Source: Prostheceraeus crozeri
Lineage: Eukaryota > Platyhelminthes > Polycladida > Euryleptidae
Assembly: GCA_907163375.1 (NCBI GenBank)
Contig: CAJQUW010004769.1
Location: 372,001 to 436,000, forward strand
Direction of reading: 5' to 3'
Length of the DNA stretch: 64,000 bases
The notes under the pieces are model-generated. The model searched no databases and had not been told where the DNA came from. It saw only the letters and a program-made list of their open reading frames with translations. A program made the translations under genes and the position numbers. Shown piece by piece: positions 57,570 to 64,000 of the stretch (positions are counted from its first letter, which is position 1; every line of letters begins with the position of its first letter).

Positions 57570-57640
57570 CAATGGCGTCATCTCCGTGCCTGCGAGGCCT
57601 TCGCCGCATACCCAAAAATAATTATTTACGTTCATAAAAC
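57570..57640. repeat. hAT terminal fragment
   Basis: CAATGGCGTCATCTCCGTGC followed by CTGCGAGGCCTTCGCCGCAT closely matches, in inverse, the right end of the hAT element at 55725. The other end was not found, so this is a truncated second copy. Confidence 0.75.
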
Positions 57641-57913
57641 TTAAGTGCAAATAGTTTTATTTTTTTGTGTTTGAGAGCATCTTTACGTTTACACCTACCT
57701 TTACACACACTTTACAGCTTCAAGTCACTACTCTCAAATACGTTCCGAGCGCCAGCGCTCAGCTGTGAACTGTAGGGATCTTCAAGCAATCACACAATGC
57801 GCAGTAGTGTATTTTTGGACGGACCAGGACAAGTAAAAAAAAAAAATAGGGACCCCCTGAAATTTATAAAAAAACAGCTAAAATAGATACAAAAATAAAA
57901 AAAATACAAAAAT

Positions 57914-58050
57914 AGGAAAGTACCTCTAAAATCACTAATTTACGGACTAAATAGATATAAAATAGGAAAGTACCTCTAAAATCACCAATTCACGGGCTAA
58001 AATAGATGCGAAATGGGGAAAATACAAAAATAGGAAAGTACCTTAAAGTA
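57914..58050. repeat. Direct repeats before virus-like copy 2
   Basis: AGGAAAGTACCTCTAAAATC recurs at about 57914 and 57965, with a shortened third at about 58032, separated by ACGGRCTAAAATAGAT-type sequence (spacing about 51 and 67). Counterpart in position, not in sequence, of 39095-39300. Confidence 0.82.
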
Positions 58051-58080
58051 TGACCCATGAACAAAAATATTCATTTAAAA

Positions 58081-58386
58081 ATGGAAGATGAAAAAACAAA
58101 AGAACCATCAGCCCCCTTATATCCTTCATTATCATATGACATAAAACCTTCGGTTCCCAATGAAATGGATATAGCAAAACACAAAGATAGAGTCAGGTAC
58201 ATGAAAGATAAGGAAGCCCAATTATTACTTAAACTAGAACATTATAATAAATTAAGAAAACGATGGACCATAGCTAAGAATGTGACACAAGGCGTTGGTA
58301 TATGGTTAACAATTTCTTTAGGCGCTCTCACTATTGTCATTTCGTCTGGCGTTCTTACAATTCCTGTTGTCGCTACTGCTTTGTGA
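58081..58386 (+). CDS. Small membrane protein of virus-like copy 2
   Basis: MEDEKTKEPSAPLYPSLSYD begins a polar, Pro-rich N-terminus, then a basic helix (HKDRVRYMKDKEAQLLLKLE) and a C-terminal hydrophobic segment (GIWLTISLGALTIVISSGVL). A matching N-terminus is seen at 39361 in copy 1. Function unknown; possibly virion membrane or release. PSAP followed by PLYP resembles a late-domain motif, which is only suggestive. Confidence 0.55.
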   Translation: MEDEKTKEPSAPLYPSLSYDIKPSVPNEMDIAKHKDRVRYMKDKEAQLLLKLEHYNKLRKRWTIAKNVTQGVGIWLTISLGALTIVISSGVLTIPVVATAL

Positions 58387-58699
58387 TACAATTAGATTTT
58401 AGTTGCCAGCGCACTCACATGACGACAAAACAATTGCAAACTGTCATCAGGTTGAAGATCGTTATGGCAACGGTGGCAATCTGTCATTATATCGTGTACG
58501 CTAGAAGCAAAGTTCTCATTTGCAATGACCTCCGCCAGCAAACTAGAGAGAGAATTTTGTTGCTTCGTGGATCAAGTTGTGCCTCTTATTTCACCAGACC
58601 ATCTGGATTTCTTCAAAACGATAACAGCAAATTTTATCAATGAATCACTAAGAAAAAAAACAGAAGACGAGTGTTAACGAAGAAGATAAAAAGAGAGAA

Positions 58700-59167
58700 G
58701 TGTTTGAAATAATCCGAGATTCATTCAAGGATGTTGACAGCAGCAATTTACCTGTATTTCTCGAGAAAAAGGATATTATAAGTACATCATCGTGCATATC
58801 TTCATTGAATAAACTCATTGGTTTTGAGAAAATTACACATCGGAATCTTCTACGCTGCTATGTTTTACAAGGAGAAGTGCTTCAGCGACTGAAGTTATTG
58901 TCTAAAATGAATTATACAAAATTCGTGAAAGAGTTGAATGAGACTCATAACATTAAATTTTCACGTTCATATATAACATTATTAATCAAATTGTTCAAAA
59001 TGTCAAGACATTATCCAAATTTAGCTAGTTCCTCCTTATCGATTCATTTTGTGATGAAGCATTTTACATATCTGGAAGATTTCATTGATCATGAGAAAGA
59101 AGAAGAAAAGCGAAGATTGACAGAATCCATATTTGGCAACAAACTGAACAACAACCTACTGGTCTAA
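58700..59167 (+). CDS. Unknown helical protein of virus-like copy 2
   Basis: A 155-residue, mostly helical protein with MNYTKFVKELNETHNIKFSR, SYITLLIKLFKM and a charged C-terminus (DHEKEEEKRRLTESIFG). A helix-turn-helix role is conceivable from NIKFSRSYITLLIKL. No known family recognised; a diverged counterpart is in copy 1 at 40234-40446. Confidence 0.5.
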   Translation: MFEIIRDSFKDVDSSNLPVFLEKKDIISTSSCISSLNKLIGFEKITHRNLLRCYVLQGEVLQRLKLLSKMNYTKFVKELNETHNIKFSRSYITLLIKLFKMSRHYPNLASSSLSIHFVMKHFTYLEDFIDHEKEEEKRRLTESIFGNKLNNNLLV

Positions 59168-59190
59168 CGCAGGAATTTGAAGACTTGGAA

Positions 59191-59640
59191 ATGTTGGACT
59201 CTACTTCATAAGTAACAAGTAGTAACATTTATTGCAACTTATTTGACTGGAGACTGAAAAGTGACAACAGTGTTGACAATTTGGATTTCTGTTTTTCATA
59301 TAAATGTTGGACTCTACTTCATAAGTAACAAGTAGTAACATTTATTGCAACTTATTTGACTGGAGACTGAAAAGTGACAACAGTGTTGACAATTTGGATT
59401 TCTGTTTTTCATATAAATGTTGGACTCTACTTCATAAGTAACAAGTAGTAACATTTATTGCAACTTATTTGACTGGAGACTGAAAAGTGACAACAGTGTT
59501 GACAATTTGGATTTCTGTTTTTCATATAAATGTTGGACTCTACTTCATAAGTAACAAGTAGTAACATTTATTGCAACTTATTTGACTGGAGACTGAAAAG
59601 TGACAACAGTGTTGGCAATTTTGGATTTTTGTTTCATTTA
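59191..59640. repeat. Four tandem 113-bp units in copy 2
   Basis: Units start at 59191, 59304, 59417 and 59530, nearly identical, each beginning ATGTTGGACTCTACTTCATA and ending GATTTCTGTTTTTCATATAA; the last drifts at its end, directly before the protease gene. High identity implies recent expansion. Confidence 0.97.
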
Positions 59641-60062
59641 AAATGACTGACCTGATCGAGTTTTTTAAATTATATGGAACACAGACAACAACGAATTTTG
59701 ATCTAAAGAAAATCGCACATCAATTGGGAATAAAGAATTTTTATGTCCTAATGAGAGACTAATTACAATTGATCAAAAATAAGCCAACTGTAAATTTCAT
59801 AACGAATCTTCACACTTCAGACCAAAACGGCGTACATTGGTCAGCAGGCGTTAAAAATCATCAGCAGAACTATTATTTTGATTCATACGGTTTGCCCCCT
59901 ACAAATGAAGTAAAAGAATTACTTGGAAATGGTATTTATAATACGTTTCAAATTCAAACACCAGGCACTACCTATTGTGGTCAATTATGTTTATACGTTT
60001 TGTACAAATTACAAAAAGGAGTACCATTTCTAGATATAATGTTAGAATTAAACAATCTATAA
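59641..60062 (+). pseudogene. Adenain-like cysteine protease, copy 2
   Basis: Contains the C5/Ulp1-type catalytic set: His in NGVHWSAGV, acidic residue in YYFDSYGLPPTNEV, Gln in TFQIQTPG and Cys in GTTYCGQLCLYVLYKL. Adenain-like enzymes mature capsid proteins in adenoviruses and Polintons. Fossil; not fully open. Confidence 0.8.
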
Positions 60063-60125
60063 CTCAAGCGAAGCTAGCTAGCTAGCTAAAGCGGCACCTA
60101 AAGGTTAAAGCTCTGTTTTCTGTAA

Positions 60126-61409
60126 TTAATTTTGATAAAAACGGCCTCTGATATCCTCATTATCTAAATCTTTAATTTCATAAGTAATCGGATAACTTTG
60201 ATTTATTTTACAAATTTCAAATATCTCTTTCGTCCAGTATCCGACGAAGCCCTTTTCAAATTTGTTCTTATATTTAAATATTCTAACTCTATCTCCAATT
60301 TTAAATTTCGGCTTAAGTTTCTGCAAATTCGGATTACTCTCATTCGAATAATTATTTTCGAATATTTTCTTTCGTATTAAATCAGGGTCGTCAGAAGCAT
60401 TCTTTGGAGTTTCTTCAATACCAGAATGAACTTTATTATTGTACTCTTCTACAATTCCTGGTAATATCTTCAACCATTTCTGATTTCTTTGCTCAGTAAA
60501 TTTCTTGAAGATCTTACCTTTTAGCGTTCTATTAAAGCGCTCTATTACTACAGCCTTTCCTGCATTTTCAGTTGAATAAACAGTTTCAAATAGTGGCTTT
60601 ACATTTCGGTTATAAAATTCCGACCCTTTATCAACGAATAGCTTTTTTGGCTTTCTAAAACTTTCTTTAAAGATTTCTTCAAACGCATATTTAACTGACA
60701 GACCACTTTTGTTTTTTAAAGGCTTTACCCAAGCATATCGTGTATATAAATCTATAACGGTCAATGCGTACTTAAACCCTCTTTCATTAGGCATATTAAT
60801 TAGATCTGCACTCCAAATATCATCTTTATTAAATACTTTTACCTTCAATAGATATTTCGGCTTTCTGTATTCCCTATGAATTTCGGACGCGTAGGTTCGA
60901 GCGTTGCTCTCAGACAGCTTTGCTGTCGTTTCATCTATCCCCTGGCCAAAAAGCATTTTTGCTTGTAAAGCTTTCTTAACAAACATTCTTTCAATTTTTT
61001 CTCTAAATGTAGGATTTTGAATACTATCTAATTCTTGTATCATTTTCTTATCTGCTTCATGTCGAGAACTTAGGTCATGATTTCGATAAGCTAAATCATG
61101 TTTATAAGCGGCGGCGTCTACTCTATTTATTGGTTTACTACTTTCTCTAGGTGTGTTATCATCGTTTAATCTTAAATCTAATCTTGTGCCGGGGCCAGTA
61201 AAATTATGCCCAGGTAGATGTTTCTCTTTCGAATATTTACTCCAAATAAAGCCAGGAAAGTTTTCTAATGCTTTTTGTATATCACCACCGAAGTGGTGTG
61301 GAACTTTGTTCTTGTCACCTCCGGTGTGGTGTGGAACTTTGTTCTTGTCACCTTTTAAGAGATAATCCGTTAGATCTAGATTTGAAATCCTTAAGTTATT
61401 CAAATTCAT
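60126..61409 (-). CDS. PLA2-like domain fused to integrase, copy 2
   Basis: A single 427-residue reading. Residues about 65-125 form a parvovirus VP1-like phospholipase A2 signature (FTGPGTRLDLRL calcium loop; AAAYKHDLAYRNHD with the HD catalytic pair). Residues about 190-345 are a retroviral-type integrase core (DIWSADLINMPNERGFKYAL, FVDKGSEFYNRNV, VVIERFNRTLKGK) with DDE residues; the C-terminus (FKIGDRVRIFKYKNKFEKGF) is the SH3-like tail usual in Polinton integrases. The gene is convergent with the protease, separated by a short AGCTAGCTAGCT palindrome. Part of a fossil element. Confidence 0.88.
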   Translation of the reverse strand: MNLNNLRISNLDLTDYLLKGDKNKVPHHTGGDKNKVPHHFGGDIQKALENFPGFIWSKYSKEKHLPGHNFTGPGTRLDLRLNDDNTPRESSKPINRVDAAAYKHDLAYRNHDLSSRHEADKKMIQELDSIQNPTFREKIERMFVKKALQAKMLFGQGIDETTAKLSESNARTYASEIHREYRKPKYLLKVKVFNKDDIWSADLINMPNERGFKYALTVIDLYTRYAWVKPLKNKSGLSVKYAFEEIFKESFRKPKKLFVDKGSEFYNRNVKPLFETVYSTENAGKAVVIERFNRTLKGKIFKKFTEQRNQKWLKILPGIVEEYNNKVHSGIEETPKNASDDPDLIRKKIFENNYSNESNPNLQKLKPKFKIGDRVRIFKYKNKFEKGFVGYWTKEIFEICKINQSYPITYEIKDLDNEDIRGRFYQN

Positions 61410-61426
61410 TTTTAAAGATTAAAATC

Positions 61427-61900
61427 TTATCGTACCATACTAGGATTTAGATATATGCCAGATCCGTCTTTTGTTTCTTTTATTTCAATCAAATCATCAA
61501 TATTGTGTAGGACATTTTTAAGAACTCGTTTCCCTTCATCAACTAAATTTAATTTACTAATAAAATTGTCTACTATTCCCTCACCTCTAGCAGCTTTCTC
61601 TAACTCCCTATTATGACGTTTTTGCTCTTCTAATGCTGCCTTCTCTGATTTATTTTTATTTACTGCCTGGACAATACCAGCTGTCCCACCTGCAACACTT
61701 CCTGCTGCTGCTATACCACCTATGATTAGCGGAATTAATGGGAGAATTCCACCATTCTTTTCTTCTTGTAATTTAATATTCTCTATCATTGGTTTACTTA
61801 TGTAATACTTCTTTTTGTTAATCGTAATAGTTTTAGGGGTATTTTTGTCAATAATGTTACGTAGTTTTAATTCAACCGTTTTATTATTCACTTGCGCCAT
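61427..61900 (-). CDS. Small hydrophobic virion-like protein, copy 2
   Basis: A 157-residue protein: a polar N-terminus (KTVELKLRNIIDKN), a Gly/Ala-rich hydrophobic segment (LIPLIIGGIAAAGSVAGGTA, about 55-80), a charged helix (AALEEQKRHNRELEKAARG) and a tail ending GSGIYLNPSMVR. Layout is like minor virion membrane-active proteins; no firm homology. Confidence 0.55.
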   Translation of the reverse strand: MAQVNNKTVELKLRNIIDKNTPKTITINKKKYYISKPMIENIKLQEEKNGGILPLIPLIIGGIAAAGSVAGGTAGIVQAVNKNKSEKAALEEQKRHNRELEKAARGEGIVDNFISKLNLVDEGKRVLKNVLHNIDDLIEIKETKDGSGIYLNPSMVR

Positions 61901-61933
61901 TTTTTAATAAAAAATTTATAGTCTTGGGTTTTA

Positions 61934-63269
61934 CTAATCAATCCTAACCATTTTTCCATTAATAATTTCAATAGAATATTCGGCGTCTTCTAGCAATAAA
62001 CCATAAGCCATCAATGATGTTGTAGAATTTGCCTTTTCAATATTAATTGTCACATCACAACCGGTCTTGATAATATCTTCAGATTGCGCACTTAAATCAA
62101 AACAGAAAACAGGATATAAATTCTTCCAATCTACAGGATTTAATTGTGCTTCTACTCCAAATTCTCGGCACAAATTTCTATAAGCATCATATCCTTCCAT
62201 GAACTGATTATTTGTGTTATCAAATCTCAATGGATCAATAGGATAACGTGTTTGATTTAATGAAATTTGTAAACTTCGAATTGAATTAATATGGAAAAGA
62301 CTATTGTTCTTATCAAAACTGGCTGTTTCATTCTTTTGAAAAGTGAGCAAAAAATATCTTGGAGTATTTGATGTCCTTGTGAAATGCCAGTTAAATCTTT
62401 GTTCGGTAAACGTGACAGAGCTCGCGGTACGCTTCATAAAACTTACTGGAATTGGTTTGCCCGTATTTAATCGTTTCGTAATAGTTGATTCAACCTCTAA
62501 ACTAGGAGTAATGTGCTTAATCCACCATTCAAGTCTATCAATTTTTAGGTATGCTTTCTTCCCAGCCTTTCCATAAAATATTGATTCATTATTTACAGAG
62601 CGATGAACTATGAGTTTGAATTTCAAGTGACATGATATTTTTATTGTAATCTAAATACCCGAATAATGGAGACAATGACCAATCAACAGTTTGTTTACTT
62701 TTATTATTAAAATTGCGTCTTTTCTGGTATGGGCTATTTTGTGTACTGTTTAACTGTTTCACTATGTTTTCTACATCTTTCGCAATTGCTGCTGCATCTG
62801 TTCCAGTGTGAGTTAAATCATCTTTAAGTATGCCGGTATGGTTATCAGGAAACCATCCTTCGATTTCATGCATTTTAGTATTTTCACCTATTGTTACAAA
62901 TCGAAGCATCGAATCAATAATACCAGGTGAATCACTTATGGTTTCTATATTTTGTGTTGCAACATCTAAACGCATTTGTGTGAATAATCTTGGAAAGAAA
63001 TTGTTTTCTAATGTAATATTATCCGTAGCAGGTAATGGTGTTGTAAAATCAGCATCAGAATAGAGAGAATATTCACAGTGTAAAAATGAATCGGGTAAAT
63101 ATAAATAACTTTGTTGATTGTCAACTTCAAAAATTAAATCGCCTCCTGTATTCACTCTACCTGAAGAACCGGGGTTCATAGCAATTCTTATATAGTCATT
63201 CTTTTTTTGATTGTAACTAACGAACGGGGGATCATCTAATTTAAATTTACTTTCAATCAGAGTTGCCAT
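61934..63269 (-). pseudogene. Major capsid-like protein, copy 2
   Basis: N-terminal part (63269 down) includes FEVDNQQSYLYLPDSFLHC, NNFFPRLFTQMRLDVATQN; C-terminal part (to 61934) includes VPVSFMKRTASSV-like strands, FDLSAQSEDIIKTGCDVTIN and STTSLMAYGLLLEDAEYSIE. The beta-rich pattern, about 440 residues in all, and neighbours fit a double jelly-roll capsid protein of Polinton type; inference rather than recognised homology. Fossil with at least one break. Confidence 0.6.
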
Positions 63270-63303
63270 TATATTTTTTTTATTAGAAAAAATTAGTGTG
63301 GTA

Positions 63304-63738
63304 CTAGAATTTTGCTAGACCATTTCCCCTCATTTCTTCAATTGTTTTTTCATCATGTTTACTTTCCATCTTCGCTAATTTAGCAATTTTGTTTTTTGTT
63401 TCCTCTGAGAGCCTTTTGTCTTTTTGCATTTCTTTTGCATCATTCCTAAGTTTGCGAATAGCTTCTAGTTGTTTTAATTCGTTTTGTGACTTAACAGCAT
63501 TCGATATTGCACTAGCTGTACTACCTATAGCAGCTGCTCCTTTAGCAGCAGATGAAATCAAATCTTTATTATTTTTAATCAAGTTAACGATACTTCCGAT
63601 ACCAGAAAAGATGCCAGCTCCTTCTGTTCCAACAGTTTCTACACTATCATAATAGTACACAGGTTTCAGAGATGGTTCATGAGCAATTTTATTATTTGAA
63701 GCAAAATGTTTAAGATTGTGTTTATAAATTATAGGCAT
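63304..63738 (-). CDS. Ala/Lys-rich small virion-like protein, copy 2
   Basis: A 144-residue protein starting MPIIYKHNLKHFASNNKIAH, with IFSGIGSIVNLIKNNKDLIS (amphipathic), an AAKGAAAIGSTASAISNAV hinge and a highly charged C-terminal helix. Possibly a cement or core protein. Its first third is repeated at 63750-63965. Confidence 0.55.
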   Translation of the reverse strand: MPIIYKHNLKHFASNNKIAHEPSLKPVYYYDSVETVGTEGAGIFSGIGSIVNLIKNNKDLISSAAKGAAAIGSTASAISNAVKSQNELKQLEAIRKLRNDAKEMQKDKRLSEETKNKIAKLAKMESKHDEKTIEEMRGNGLAKF

Positions 63739-63749
63739 TTTTTTTAAGC

Positions 63750-63965
63750 TTAAATTTGACTTTTGTTTGATATTGCGATTAAATCTTTATTATTATTATT
63801 TATTATAATCTTATTATTCATATTATATCCTTCCGTTTTGACCGTTTTTATACTGTTACAATGGTACACAGGTTTCAAAGATGGTTCATGAGCAATTTTA
63901 TTATTTGAAGCAAAATGTTTAAGATTGTGTTTATAAATTATAGGCATTTTTTGTAAAAAATACAA
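63750..63965 (-). repeat. Partial duplicate of the preceding virus-like gene
   Basis: Begins with the same IYKHNLKHFASNNKIAHEPS stretch as the gene ending at 63304, then diverges after about 30 codons. Its stop region overlaps an AT-rich run. A local gene-fragment duplication. Confidence 0.75.
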
Positions 63966-64000
63966 GCGTTTTATTAAATTTATAATAAGTTTTTTTATAT

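Larger units (their letters stand above)
58060..64000. mobile_element. Polinton/Maverick-like element, copy 2 (fossil, runs off window)
   Basis: Same orientation and gene order as 39361-47265: membrane protein, unknown protein, tandem repeats, adenain-like protease on the plus strand; PLA2-integrase, small hydrophobic protein, capsid-like protein and Ala/Lys-rich protein on the minus strand. It is better preserved than copy 1, with perhaps three to five breaks in the visible part. The right end, where fibre, ATPase and any polymerase would lie, is outside the window. A partial duplication of the start of the last gene is present at 63750-63965. Confidence 0.87.

Noticed and set aside
58302-58643. 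113-codon frame overlapping the small membrane protein of virus-like copy 2
   Set aside because: Out-of-frame overlap with no family signal; left within the fossil element without a separate call.
1-64000. tRNA, rRNA or tRNA-derived SINE genes
   Set aside because: No convincing A-box/B-box pair or cloverleaf was found by reading; a covariance-model scan would be needed to exclude them.

Overview
This is an AT-rich animal nuclear window, most likely from a marine invertebrate; the lineage cannot be fixed from sequence alone. The grounds are GT-AG introns, an intact alpha-1,3-fucosyltransferase, an F-type lectin exon, frequent TACATGTA and AGGCCTA words, and a very mixed load of transposable elements. 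Two loci look like host genes: the fucosyltransferase at 36184-37311 (minus) and the F-type lectin exon at 50335-50786 (plus). Almost everything else recognisable is mobile DNA, much of it nested.

Layout. 1-5.3 kb: a Penelope-like element split by a complete piggyBac transposon with TTAA duplications, followed by a second Penelope-like fragment carrying an internal inversion; (AT)n arrays border both. 6.4-9.3 kb: a P-element (THAP9-like) transposase remnant interrupted by two non-autonomous elements, each with a perfect 8-bp target duplication. 10.4-12 kb: a degenerate TE-linked protein fragment, a partial repeat and a 220-bp MITE.

14.3-31.6 kb holds the most interesting object: a candidate 17.3-kb En/Spm (CACTA)-like transposon with CCCGAGTA ends, arrays of short subterminal motifs at both ends, and all coding on the minus strand. 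It encodes a tnp2-type transposase whose four exons join in phase (724 codons, no visible break) and a BEN-domain protein. A short upstream exon could serve both, as tnpA and tnpD of maize En/Spm share a precursor. A second 6.6-kb element with related CCCGATTA ends sits inside one transposase intron. A broken DDE transposase of a family I cannot name lies just outside the right end.

38-39 kb: a full 0.84-kb copy of the repeat seen in the P element, plus a fragment. 39.4-47.3 kb and 58.1-64 kb: two same-orientation Polinton/Maverick-like fossils with the same gene order (small membrane protein, unknown protein, tandem repeats, adenain-like protease, then on the minus strand PLA2-like domain with integrase, small proteins and a capsid-like protein). 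Copy 1 also shows a fibre-like coiled coil, a zinc-finger protein and the start of a packaging-type ATPase; copy 2 runs off the window. Between them lie a 3 x 159-bp in-frame tandem repeat, the lectin exon, a GIY-YIG fragment, an internally deleted hAT element and a LINE reverse-transcriptase fragment.

Several otherwise readable genes differ from an open reading by a single base in a short homopolymer, which raises the possibility of residual long-read consensus errors.
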